Origin: Tellurirhabdus bombi
GTDB taxonomy: Bacteria; Bacteroidota; Bacteroidia; Cytophagales; Spirosomataceae
Length of the DNA: 64,000 nucleotides
NCBI RefSeq assembly: GCF_021484805.1
Contig: NZ_CP090557.1
Location: forward strand, 4,786,001 to 4,850,000
Direction: 5' to 3'
In this document: positions 16,756-24,498 of the stretch, piece after piece
How positions within the stretch are numbered: the first letter of the stretch is position 1
Layout: the number at the start of each line of letters is the position of its first letter
Notes under the pieces: model-generated
The model's input: the letters and a program-made list of their open reading frames with translations, nothing else
Told to the model about the DNA's origin: nothing
The model's database searches: none
Translations under genes and position numbers: made by a program

Positions 16756-17867
16756 GAGAGACGTAAAGTTAAATCAACTGTAAAAGTAAAATCGGTATCC
16801 TGAATCGTCAATTGGTGCTGATTAGGATACAACAATTGTAGCCTTGCTTTGGTATTTTCAATTCCAATGCCGCTCGTTGAGCCTTCATTGTGGACAACGC
16901 GCACCTTTTTGTTAAATACGTAAAGATGAAGTTCTTTTTCATTCAGCGAAATAGCAACCTCTATGACCGAATCTTCTTCGGGATTAACGCCGTATTTAAA
17001 AGCATTTTCGATGAATGAAATCAGGATGAGCGGTGCAATTTGTTTTCCATTGGGTAGCCCTTCCGTTGTAAAAAAGATCTGGGCTGTGTCGTCCAGACGT
17101 ATCTTTTGTAGCGAAATATAGTGACTAATGTATTCCAGTTCCTTTGTTACGGGCACCAGGTCTGAATGAGCATCTCTGATGACATAACGCATTAACGCTG
17201 ATAGCTTTACGATGGCTTCAGCGGTACGATCTGACTGCTCAATAGCTAGCGAATAAATGCTATTCAGGGTGTTAAACAAAAAGTGTGGATTAATCTGTGC
17301 TTTCAGGTATGACAGCTCCGTAGCCAGCTTTTCCTGCTCAGCTTTTCGCAACCGATTATTAATGCGCAACGAAAGCGAAACAAAGACTCCGACCAAAAAA
17401 AGGAAAAGGGCATGACTCAGTTCAAAGCCAAAGGGTGGTTTAGGCTGCCTTCTACCCGGTGCCGAGCCATCTGAGAAGCTGTCGGGTATTGGCTCAGAAC
17501 CGGGGTGGTCTAGGGGTGATGGCCGTCGGTCAGGCAGTTCATAAGGAGTTAGGGGTGGCGATTGCTGAAACACGTCCTGCCGATCTACCGTCAGCAACAG
17601 GCCAATAATTACGACAAAACAGCCTAGCAAGCTACCCGCAAAAATCACATATCTGCCTGAAAAATAAAGCCTTGGAATCAGGATGTAGTAATTGACGTAA
17701 AAAAAGGCCAGCATCAGCAGATAAGCTAACAAATTGGTACGCTCATGCAGGTTGGTCGTTAACTCACTCAGCAGGGAGAATCCTTTGGGCGCAAAGATGT
17801 AAGGCAAAGCCAGAAAGGCCAGGCAGAAGAAGACATGAATTCCAACTTGAGACAGCTTACTCGTCAT
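16752..17867 (-). CDS. LytS/YehU-type sensor histidine kinase
   Basis: 371 residues. Four predicted membrane segments lie in the N-terminal half (around 10-28, 48-68, 73-96 and 150-165) with a proline-rich loop of about 40 residues before the last. The His_kinase domain holds the phospho-acceptor in NPHFLFNTLNS, and the ATPase domain has FIENAFKYG and GIGIENTKARL. The gene is the first of an operon with the LytTR regulator (ATGA overlap). Confidence 0.95.
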   Translation of the reverse strand: MTSKLSQVGIHVFFCLAFLALPYIFAPKGFSLLSELTTNLHERTNLLAYLLMLAFFYVNYYILIPRLYFSGRYVIFAGSLLGCFVVIIGLLLTVDRQDVFQQSPPLTPYELPDRRPSPLDHPGSEPIPDSFSDGSAPGRRQPKPPFGFELSHALFLFLVGVFVSLSLRINNRLRKAEQEKLATELSYLKAQINPHFLFNTLNSIYSLAIEQSDRTAEAIVKLSALMRYVIRDAHSDLVPVTKELEYISHYISLQKIRLDDTAQIFFTTEGLPNGKQIAPLILISFIENAFKYGVNPEEDSVIEVAISLNEKELHLYVFNKKVRVVHNEGSTSGIGIENTKARLQLLYPNQHQLTIQDTDFTFTVDLTLRLS

Positions 17868-18180
17868 TGCTATGCATTTTCATTGAAAGCTACAAAAGCG
17901 CATCAATCAACAAAAATGATTGCGGTAAAAAGACCGATTCTTGCGGTAAAGGCAGCCCGTTAAATGAGGACAGGATATTTTTTAAAATCAATGGTACCTC
18001 GATGCTGTGCGCTCCTTTTCCCAACGCACCCAATCACCTCACATCCAGACAAGGCAGGCACTGCGTGACAAACGACACATCCCTACGCCACATTCCCCGG
18101 ATCAGCCGCCCGCACCTTTTCCAGAAAAGCTTTTGGCTACTAACAATCTCTTCTAAAATGAGTTCTCATCCGGCAGGTTG
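17868..18180. other. Upstream region of the LytS operon
   Basis: About 310 bases between the kinase start (minus strand) and the 3' end of the SAM hydrolase gene. It holds the direct-repeat operator at 17920-17950. A plus-strand frame of about 140 codons crosses it but runs antisense into the hydrolase gene and has no family character. Nothing else is supported. Confidence 0.5.
17920..17950 (-). promoter_or_regulatory. Candidate LytTR operator (tandem direct repeats)
   Basis: The minus strand reads TTTACCGCAA twice (17941-17950 and 17920-17929), identical and exactly 21 bases apart, two helical turns. That is the spacing LytTR dimers use. It lies about 53 bases before the kinase ATG. Confidence 0.6.
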
Positions 18181-19074
18181 CTATTTTTTGATCTCAATCC
18201 GCCAGGATGGACCGCTACTCACGTGGTATTTTTCCGCAAAATTTCCCATATTAACTGCAACGGAAAAGTTTAGTAAGCTGTTGAAATAAGCCACATTCTC
18301 GCCTGTTGCTGCCTCACCAAAGGTATTTACCAGTTGAATTTTTTCGCTGAATACTTTTTCGGTTTCGTTGAAAATCTCTACCTGCAAGCGATCACCCGTT
18401 TTTGCCCCAAGTTGATTTATCAGGTCTTTCGGAATATTAGTCCAGATATTACCATATTGCACATCCAGTATAGGAATATTGCCTTTTAGAAGCCCTTTCT
18501 CAAGCGTTGGTTTCTGGTAAGTTATCTTAGTTACAGAAGCCGGCAGTTTTTTACCTACCTGTTCAAACGAGATAGCCCTGGCCGCGAGACGAGCCGCCGT
18601 GTAGGCATATACGTCACGACCGTGAAAGGTGTATGATTCTTCGGAGCTTTTCAGTCGGTTAATGGCCTCGTTGATTTGCCGCACTTCCTGAACACCCATT
18701 TTTTCGGCGATTAATGTGAGAGTGCCGTTGTCTGGCGTAACGAAATAATGCCCTGTTTTCGTTAGCAAAACCACCGATTTACGCTCCGTTCCCACCCCAG
18801 GATCACAGACGGAGACAAAGACGGTGCCTTTTGGATAATAAGGAGCTGTTTGCAGCAAGCGATAAGCGGCCTCCCAAATATTGAAAGCCGGGATATCGTG
18901 CGTAAGGTCAACCAGATGAAGGTTGGTTGAAACCCCAAGCGCCACGCCTTTCATGGCTGAAACGGCTCCGTCTTTCAGACCAAAATCTGATTGGAAAACC
19001 AACACCCCATTTTGCGCGTACAAGGTTAAACTTCCTAACCAACAGCAAAACCCAATGGCCAATCTTTTCAACAT
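18181..19074 (-). CDS. S-adenosylmethionine hydrolase (DUF62 family), apparently exported
   Basis: 297 residues from the ATG at 19074. The start gives a signal-peptide-like segment (LAIGFCCWLGSLTLYAQ) before the catalytic domain; the open frame extends 19 codons further but without family similarity. All DUF62 motifs are present: QSDFGLKDG, DLTHDIP, CDPGVGT and TPDNGTL in the N-terminal domain, and the C-terminal beta domain with YGNIWTNI. Characterised members split SAM to adenosine and methionine using hydroxide. Export is surprising, since SAM is a cytosolic metabolite. Confidence 0.88.
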   Translation of the reverse strand: MLKRLAIGFCCWLGSLTLYAQNGVLVFQSDFGLKDGAVSAMKGVALGVSTNLHLVDLTHDIPAFNIWEAAYRLLQTAPYYPKGTVFVSVCDPGVGTERKSVVLLTKTGHYFVTPDNGTLTLIAEKMGVQEVRQINEAINRLKSSEESYTFHGRDVYAYTAARLAARAISFEQVGKKLPASVTKITYQKPTLEKGLLKGNIPILDVQYGNIWTNIPKDLINQLGAKTGDRLQVEIFNETEKVFSEKIQLVNTFGEAATGENVAYFNSLLNFSVAVNMGNFAEKYHVSSGPSWRIEIKK

Positions 19075-19108
19075 GGTTGATTCAATTTTTCGTAAGCGAT
19101 TTGATGGC

Positions 19109-19116
19109 CAAAAATA
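19109..19116 (-). promoter_or_regulatory. Candidate -7 element of the SAM hydrolase gene
   Basis: The minus strand reads TATTTTTG, a perfect -7 box, 34 bases before the ATG at 19074. No TTG at the normal distance was found. Confidence 0.35.
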
Positions 19117-19186
19117 GGGAGGATTGTTCAATGCTTTGATTCTCTCCTGTTTTTTTCAGCACTCATCTGAATCAGATTGCCACGAA

Positions 19187-19220
19187 GCAAAAGAGGTGGT
19201 TGGAAATTTCCAACCACCTC
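19187..19220 (-). terminator. recA rho-independent terminator
   Basis: A 32-base perfect palindrome (19189-19220) with arms AAGAGGTGGTTGGAAA and its complement lies 38 bases after the recA stop; on the minus strand it runs into TTTT. Confidence 0.85.
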
Positions 19221-19258
19221 TTCAATTTATCAAACAATAATCGCTATTTGAAATAATC

Positions 19259-20332
19259 TTAGCTCAGTGCTTCGTCGCTTTCTTCTGCGACTTCTGCCAC
19301 AGGGTCAAGCAGCGCATTTTCATCAGCTTTCACTTTAGTACGGATACGCTCTTCCAGCTCAGCCATCAATTCTGGATTGTCCAGAATCAATTCTTTCACG
19401 GCGTCGCGACCTTGTGACAGGCGATTTCCTTCGTAGGAGAACCAGGAACCTGATTTCTTCACGATTTCCATTTCTACCGCTAAGTCCAGAATTTCACCTA
19501 CTTTAGAGACACCCTCGCCGTACATGATGTCAAATTCAATGACTTTGAACGGAGCCGCCAGTTTGTTTTTTACCACTTTCACTTTGGTGCGGTTCCCTTT
19601 GATTTCGTCGCCGTCTTTAATTTGACCAATCCGACGAATATCCAGACGCACCGAAGCGTAGAATTTCAGGGCATTACCCCCGGTTGTTGTCTCTGGGTTA
19701 CCAAACATCACCCCAATCTTCTCGCGAAGCTGGTTGATGAAAATGCAGCAACACTGGGTCTTGTTGATCACACCCGTCAATTTCCGCAACGCCTGCGACA
19801 TCAAACGAGCCTGTAAACCCATTTTGCTTTCACCCATGTCGCCTTCCAATTCCGCTTTAGGAACCAGGGCAGCAACCGAGTCAATGACAATAATATCGAT
19901 AGCACCTGACGAAATCAGATGTTCCGCAATTTCAAGAGCCTGCTCACCATTGTCCGGCTGAGCAATTAATAAGTTCTTGGTATCAATACCGAGCTTTTCG
20001 GCGTAGACCCGGTCGAAAGCGTGTTCTGCGTCGATAAAAGCAGCCAGTCCACCCTGTTTCTGCGCTTCGGCGATACAGTGCAGGGTCAGCGTTGTTTTAC
20101 CCGACGATTCTGGTCCGTAGATCTCCACGACCCGACCGCGCGGCACGCCACCGATACCCAATGCCAAGTCCAAACCAAGCGAACCCGTTGAAATCACCGG
20201 AACGTCAACGACTTTACTTTCGCTCAGCCGCATGACGGTTCCTTTACCGTATGCCTTGTCCAGTTTTTCAATGGTGGTTTGCAGGGCTTTTAACTTACTT
20301 TCAGTAGTCGTACTAGCTGTTGCTTGTGCCAT
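19259..20332 (-). CDS. recA: Recombinase RecA
   Basis: 357 residues, normal length. It is the ATP-dependent strand-exchange protein of homologous recombination and co-protease of the SOS response, acting on DNA in the cytosol. Seen: Walker [11 protein letters not shown], the IDAEHAFD segment, Walker [11 protein letters not shown], the L1/L2 region with [22 protein letters not shown] and GNPETTTGG, and an acidic C-terminal tail. It is monocistronic, with a strong terminator and a leader of more than 200 bases that contains a GC-rich structured stretch. Confidence 0.98.
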   Translation of the reverse strand: MAQATASTTTESKLKALQTTIEKLDKAYGKGTVMRLSESKVVDVPVISTGSLGLDLALGIGGVPRGRVVEIYGPESSGKTTLTLHCIAEAQKQGGLAAFIDAEHAFDRVYAEKLGIDTKNLLIAQPDNGEQALEIAEHLISSGAIDIIVIDSVAALVPKAELEGDMGESKMGLQARLMSQALRKLTGVINKTQCCCIFINQLREKIGVMFGNPETTTGGNALKFYASVRLDIRRIGQIKDGDEIKGNRTKVKVVKNKLAAPFKVIEFDIMYGEGVSKVGEILDLAVEMEIVKKSGSWFSYEGNRLSQGRDAVKELILDNPELMAELEERIRTKVKADENALLDPVAEVAEESDEALS

Positions 20333-20541
20333 GTTTGTGCTAATTCTGACAGATTTGATTTGTTGTAATAGAGTTTAAATTTAAGAATTATAAGCCAGAT
20401 TTCCAATGACATTTGGCTAAATAATCCCCACGCGAAAAGGGCGTTGTATGCATCTAAAATAGAACTGAAAACAGGCACTTTCCGTTCCTTTTTCCCTGTT
20501 ATATCCGAGGTATATTTTCATCCTTTTTGGTCAGTACAGAG

Positions 20542-20604
20542 AGCCCGGCGCCAAGGCTGCAACTGTTCCTGTTAGACGGGGCCGACGGTGGTAAGTAACG
20601 GGCC
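20542..20604 (-). other. GC-rich structured stretch in the recA leader (unidentified RNA element)
   Basis: In an AT-rich spacer, a GC-rich block folds on the minus strand with GGCCCG (20599-20604) pairing to CGGGCU (20542-20547). The last pair is G-U on this strand but would be A-C on the other, which favours the minus strand as the transcribed one. Inside, AAC/GUU can close a small loop. I do not recognise it as a known riboswitch. Confidence 0.35.
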
Positions 20605-20641
20605 AGCAGATCGCAAAATTTTCAATTTATATCCTACCCCG

Positions 20642-20649
20642 TACCTTTG
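20642..20649 (+). promoter_or_regulatory. Perfect -7 box four bases before the aminopeptidase ATG
   Basis: TACCTTTG at 20642-20649 matches TAnnTTTG exactly. With the ATG at 20653 the transcript would begin at or next to the start codon, that is, leaderless. Confidence 0.45.
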
Positions 20650-20652
20650 TCT

Positions 20653-21702
20653 ATGCTTCGTAAAATTCTTCTCGCTTTATTGGTAATCGCCGTTTTCGTG
20701 GGCATCTGGCAACGCGAATTACTCAGCTACGGCTGGATGCAGGCAAAAGGCCAGATCAATATTCTCTGGAACACCCAACCCGTCGACAAGGTGCTGGCTG
20801 ACCCCACGTTTCCCGATTCGCTTAAACAAAAAATCAACCTAATTCAGGAAATCAGGCGCTTTGCCATTGATTCCATTGGCCTGAATCCTTCCGAGAGTTA
20901 CACGAGCTTTTACAACCAGAACGGCAAACCGATCCTATGGGTGGTTCTCGCCTCCGAGCGCTACAAACTCGCCGCCAAAGAATGGACGTTCCCGGTGATT
21001 GGCACGTTTGCTTACAAAGGCTATTTTGAGAAAGATCGGGCTGATAGTGAACTAAAGGCGCTAACGAAAGAAGGGTATGACACGCGCTTGAACGAAGTGT
21101 CTGCCTGGTCGACGCTGGGTTTTTTCAACGATCCGATTCTTTCGTCCATGCTGAGGCGGAAAGAAGGCCAGCTCGCTGAACTGATTATCCACGAACTAAC
21201 GCATGGAACGCTGTTTATCAAGGATAATCTGGAGTATAATGAAAACCTGGCTGACTTTGTTGGGGAATACGGAGCCTTGCGGTTTTTAGCTTATAAATAC
21301 GGCAATAATTCCCTACCTTATCAGACTTATTTGGCTGACAAAAAATACAATGAACAATACGATGAACATATTTTGCGGGGCACTCGGAAACTAGATAGCC
21401 TTTATACAACGTTTAAGGATCAAACGGTTACGGCTGAAAAAGATTCGTTAAAGTGTCAACTGATCGATCAGATTGTGGTTACTATTGATACTTTGGAGGT
21501 GAAACAGAACGGGGCCGGTCGGCAGCCATTCACTAAAAAACGCCGAATTACCAAACAAAACCTACCCAATAATGCGTACTTTATCGGGTATACTACCTAC
21601 CGCCAGCAACAGAATCAGTTTCGGCGGGAATTTGAAGAACGGTTTCAGCAAGATTTCAGAAAATATTTAACATACCTGAAAAAGACTTATCCATCTTTGT
21701 AA
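20653..21702 (+). CDS. Predicted zinc aminopeptidase (DUF2265/Aminopep family)
   Basis: 349 residues from the ATG at 20653 (a TTG two codons earlier is possible). An N-terminal membrane anchor (ILLALLVIAVFVGIW) is followed by a metallopeptidase domain with HELTH (His180, Glu181, His184) and a downstream YNENLADFVGEYGA helix supplying the third ligand. This matches the predicted-aminopeptidase family. The catalytic part is probably periplasmic. It is followed after 21 bases by the DUF3108 gene on the same strand, so the two may be co-transcribed. Confidence 0.85.
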   Translation: MLRKILLALLVIAVFVGIWQRELLSYGWMQAKGQINILWNTQPVDKVLADPTFPDSLKQKINLIQEIRRFAIDSIGLNPSESYTSFYNQNGKPILWVVLASERYKLAAKEWTFPVIGTFAYKGYFEKDRADSELKALTKEGYDTRLNEVSAWSTLGFFNDPILSSMLRRKEGQLAELIIHELTHGTLFIKDNLEYNENLADFVGEYGALRFLAYKYGNNSLPYQTYLADKKYNEQYDEHILRGTRKLDSLYTTFKDQTVTAEKDSLKCQLIDQIVVTIDTLEVKQNGAGRQPFTKKRRITKQNLPNNAYFIGYTTYRQQQNQFRREFEERFQQDFRKYLTYLKKTYPSL

Positions 21703-21723
21703 TGGAGCGATATTAAGCGTACT

Positions 21724-22521
21724 ATGAAGAGAGTTATTGCAACCCTATTGTTTCTTGGCATACTTACTTTAACAAATTCTGCCTTTGCTCCTCAGCATAC
21801 GTACCGACGGATTGTCAACACGAGCTTTGGCGCAGGCGAACACCTGGAATACAAAGTCCACTACGGCATTTTCAACGCCGCCGAGGCAACGGTTGACGTG
21901 GCTCCTAGTTACTACAAAGTCAACGACCGGACATGCTATCGGGTGAATGTTTACGGCCGTACAGTGGGTGCTTTTGACCTTATTACCCGCATCCGGGATA
22001 CCTGGCGCTCGTATGTGGATACGTCTGCTATTTTGCCCCAGAAATTCTACCGCAACATTCAGGAAGGTAATTACCGAAAAGAAGAAAACATAACGTTCAA
22101 CCACGCAGCAAACACGGTTAAGTCGGAGGAAAAGAATGATAAAGAATCGTTCAAAGTACCTGACAATGTGCACGATGTAATTAGTGGTTATTACTTCCTG
22201 CGCACCATTGATTTTAACCGGCTGGCGGTTGGCCAAATGATCGAATTGCCCGCTTTTTTTGGTGACGAGACTTACAACATGAAAGTCCGCTACCGGGGTA
22301 AAGAGATTATTAAAACGAAGTTTGGGCGCATTAACGTCATCAAGCTCAACCCGGTTTTGCCGGAAAACAAACTCTTCAAAGGCGAAGATTCTATCCGGAT
22401 CTGGGTTTCGGACGACGCCAACAAAATTCCGGTAAAAGTTGAAGTTGAGCTTTGGGTTGGTTCGATGGAAATGGACCTCAAAAAGCACAAAGGTCTTCGC
22501 AACGAACCTAAGTTTTTTTAG
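21724..22521 (+). CDS. DUF3108-domain exported protein
   Basis: 265 residues. A signal peptide (VIATLLFLGILTLTNSAFA) is followed by a beta-rich DUF3108 domain beginning GEHLEYKVHYG and including YFLRTIDFNRLAVGQ and GRINVIKLNPVLP. The family is periplasmic with no established activity. The gene follows the aminopeptidase closely and ends four bases before the convergent FemAB-like gene, leaving no room for a separate terminator. Confidence 0.85.
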   Translation: MKRVIATLLFLGILTLTNSAFAPQHTYRRIVNTSFGAGEHLEYKVHYGIFNAAEATVDVAPSYYKVNDRTCYRVNVYGRTVGAFDLITRIRDTWRSYVDTSAILPQKFYRNIQEGNYRKEENITFNHAANTVKSEEKNDKESFKVPDNVHDVISGYYFLRTIDFNRLAVGQMIELPAFFGDETYNMKVRYRGKEIIKTKFGRINVIKLNPVLPENKLFKGEDSIRIWVSDDANKIPVKVEVELWVGSMEMDLKKHKGLRNEPKFF

Positions 22522-22525
22522 GGCT

Positions 22526-23503
22526 TTATTTCGCCAGCAACTGCTTTAGTCGCTGCAAGGCTTTAATGGCCCATCCAAGCCGGTTGTAGGCGATTTCGGA
22601 ATAGACCCGGGTGATAGCTCCAAAACTCTGATAATACGCCTTCACGGAGTCGGCACCGATGGCCGGACTCTCAAAATCAAACGCCATTTTCTGACCCGCA
22701 AAGCGCTCAATCAGCTCGTTGATTATCCAAAGGCGGGCCTGCTGCTTCCGGCCTTTCAGCGTAGCCGCGTTAAAGAGGTAAATAATCCGGCTTTGGTCGT
22801 ACACAAAAAGTCCGCCCGCTTCCAGATGCTCGTCCTTGTACGCCAGTCGAATGTCGGCCAGATTTCGCCTTAATAGTTCGTCGGTAGCCTGCACCAGCCG
22901 GTCATACAGCGTTAAATCCAGGCGTTTGTAATCACTGGTTGCTTTCGCTTCGTTATGCTCCCGATGTAATTGAATCAAGGTACGCATGTCGGGATGAGTC
23001 GCAATTTGCCAGTTTGTGTTTCGGGCGCGATTCAAATTGATTTTCCGATCCGTTGCATACTGCTGGTAAATGTCGGCATAAGGGTTTTCCAACGCCAACA
23101 CGTGATTCTCTCGTTGAACACGGCTTATTTTCTCTGGAAAAACCAATTCCTGCTCGTTCTGCTCATTGAAACAATAAGACGCTACCCACCGAAAACGGCG
23201 ATTTACTTCTTTCCAGAAAGCCGGAAATAAGGTTTCAGTCTGAATTCCCTTCCGGCTGAAAAACCCCAATTGCTGACAAAATACGGGCTGATGAACAAAA
23301 GAAATACCATATTTCTTCCGGTAAGGCAGTGGCATCACAGCCTGGTAGATACCATTTTCTTCCGCAACGATTCCCCCCCAATGATGGGCAATGGCGTCGA
23401 GATACCACGAAAAGGCGTAGACTAGTTGTTGCGTCGATTGGGCCACGCAGTCATCCCATTTTTCGGCATCAATTTCGTCCCGACGCAGGTAGCGGATCTT
23501 CAT
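22526..23503 (-). CDS. FemAB/GNAT-like acyltransferase family protein, copy 2
   Basis: 325 residues, cytosolic, with no signal peptide. It is clearly paralogous to the upstream gene: both share YAFSWYLDxx, YxAVMPLPxRxxYG, QPxFCHQLGxF/QQLGFF and a C-terminal block (FDFESPxxxSxxxYxQSFGAxxxxY). The last block (DFESP...FNQSFGA type) resembles the FemAB/GNAT acceptor domain used for cell-wall or lipid acylation. Substrate unknown. Its start overlaps the upstream copy by ATGA, so the pair is translationally coupled. Confidence 0.7.
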   Translation of the reverse strand: MKIRYLRRDEIDAEKWDDCVAQSTQQLVYAFSWYLDAIAHHWGGIVAEENGIYQAVMPLPYRKKYGISFVHQPVFCQQLGFFSRKGIQTETLFPAFWKEVNRRFRWVASYCFNEQNEQELVFPEKISRVQRENHVLALENPYADIYQQYATDRKINLNRARNTNWQIATHPDMRTLIQLHREHNEAKATSDYKRLDLTLYDRLVQATDELLRRNLADIRLAYKDEHLEAGGLFVYDQSRIIYLFNAATLKGRKQQARLWIINELIERFAGQKMAFDFESPAIGADSVKAYYQSFGAITRVYSEIAYNRLGWAIKALQRLKQLLAK

Positions 23504-24471
23504 GCGTTTCGGATGGCCAGATGAAGCCGTTTTTTCAGTTTATGCATCCATTGAATCGCTCCCGGTAGCTGCGAATAAGATACCCGCACAAAGGCTTCGT
23601 TCACCGCGCCAAAGCTTTGGTTAAAGCTCGCTAAGCTCTCTACCTCGGGACTTTCAAAATCAAAAAGCATTGGTTTTCCGGCGTATTCCTGAATAAATCC
23701 ATCCAGAATAACGGTTCGGGCGTTTCCTTTTCGTCCGGCGGGACTGGCCGCGCAAAACAAGTGAATGACCCGATTCACGTCCGTCACCAGCAGACAACCC
23801 GCTTCGACGGCCCCCTGCCGGTGTGCCACCCGAAGCCGGGCGTGCCCGCGTTCCAGAAGCGTTCGAACCAGTTGCCGCAGCATGGGGTAAGCATTGGAGG
23901 CCACCCGACCAATTCCGCCCGTGTTATAGCTTTGGAAATGCGCAATCAAAGGCTCAATATCATCCGTATCCGAGTAAGTCCAATCAGCCTGCAAACCCCG
24001 CCGCAGATTCAGGCGTCGGTCGCGGGAATACTGGGCGGCCAGCAACGTATACGGTTCTTCTAAGCGCAAAACGTGATTGGTTAGCGGACGCACGTGCAGA
24101 CTTTCTGTAAATGGACTGGCGGCGGAAAGCACCTTTTCGTTTCCCGTATGCAGCTGATACGAGGGAGCGTAGCGAATATGCCGAGAAAGGGTCTGAAGGA
24201 AAGCATACAAGCGAGTCGCATCGGTTGGCTTTTCCGCCGTAAAAACGCCTAACTGATGGCAAAACAAAGGCTGGATAAGTGCTTTTACACCGTAGCGCCT
24301 CCGAACTGGCAACGGCATCACGGCTTCATAATCGCCTTCCACAAGGACCTCCCAACCCGGTGAGACGATATCCAGATACCACGAAAACGCGTAAATCATT
24401 CGCTCGGGCGAAGCAGCCACGCAGCGGTCGTATGCGTCATCGTCGATTTGGGTACGGGTCAGATAGCGCAT
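23500..24471 (-). CDS. FemAB/GNAT-like acyltransferase family protein, copy 1
   Basis: 323 residues, same architecture as its neighbour, with YAFSWYLDIV, YEAVMPLPVRRRYG, FCHQLGVF and PMLFDFESPEVESL. The divergence between the copies shows an old tandem duplication kept under selection. The gene begins 27 bases after the dnaA stop on the same strand, so it is likely transcribed with dnaA. An adapted acyl- or aminoacyl-transferase role is inferred from the fold only. Confidence 0.7.
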   Translation of the reverse strand: MRYLTRTQIDDDAYDRCVAASPERMIYAFSWYLDIVSPGWEVLVEGDYEAVMPLPVRRRYGVKALIQPLFCHQLGVFTAEKPTDATRLYAFLQTLSRHIRYAPSYQLHTGNEKVLSAASPFTESLHVRPLTNHVLRLEEPYTLLAAQYSRDRRLNLRRGLQADWTYSDTDDIEPLIAHFQSYNTGGIGRVASNAYPMLRQLVRTLLERGHARLRVAHRQGAVEAGCLLVTDVNRVIHLFCAASPAGRKGNARTVILDGFIQEYAGKPMLFDFESPEVESLASFNQSFGAVNEAFVRVSYSQLPGAIQWMHKLKKRLHLAIRNA

Positions 24472-24498
24472 CGGTAGCGAGGGGGAAAGAAGCTTAAA

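Noticed and set aside
17867-18289. 140-codon plus-strand frame between lytS and the SAM hydrolase gene
   Set aside because: Runs antisense into the hydrolase coding end, has no family character, and covers the kinase operator; a chance frame.
20540-20610. The recA-leader block as SRP RNA or a known riboswitch
   Set aside because: A GGAA...GCAGCC resemblance to SRP RNA exists, but the loop is not closed as in SRP and the flanking helix does not match; no known riboswitch consensus fits.
21769-22488. 239-codon minus-strand frame inside the DUF3108 gene
   Set aside because: Fully antisense to a well-supported gene with signal peptide; a shadow frame.
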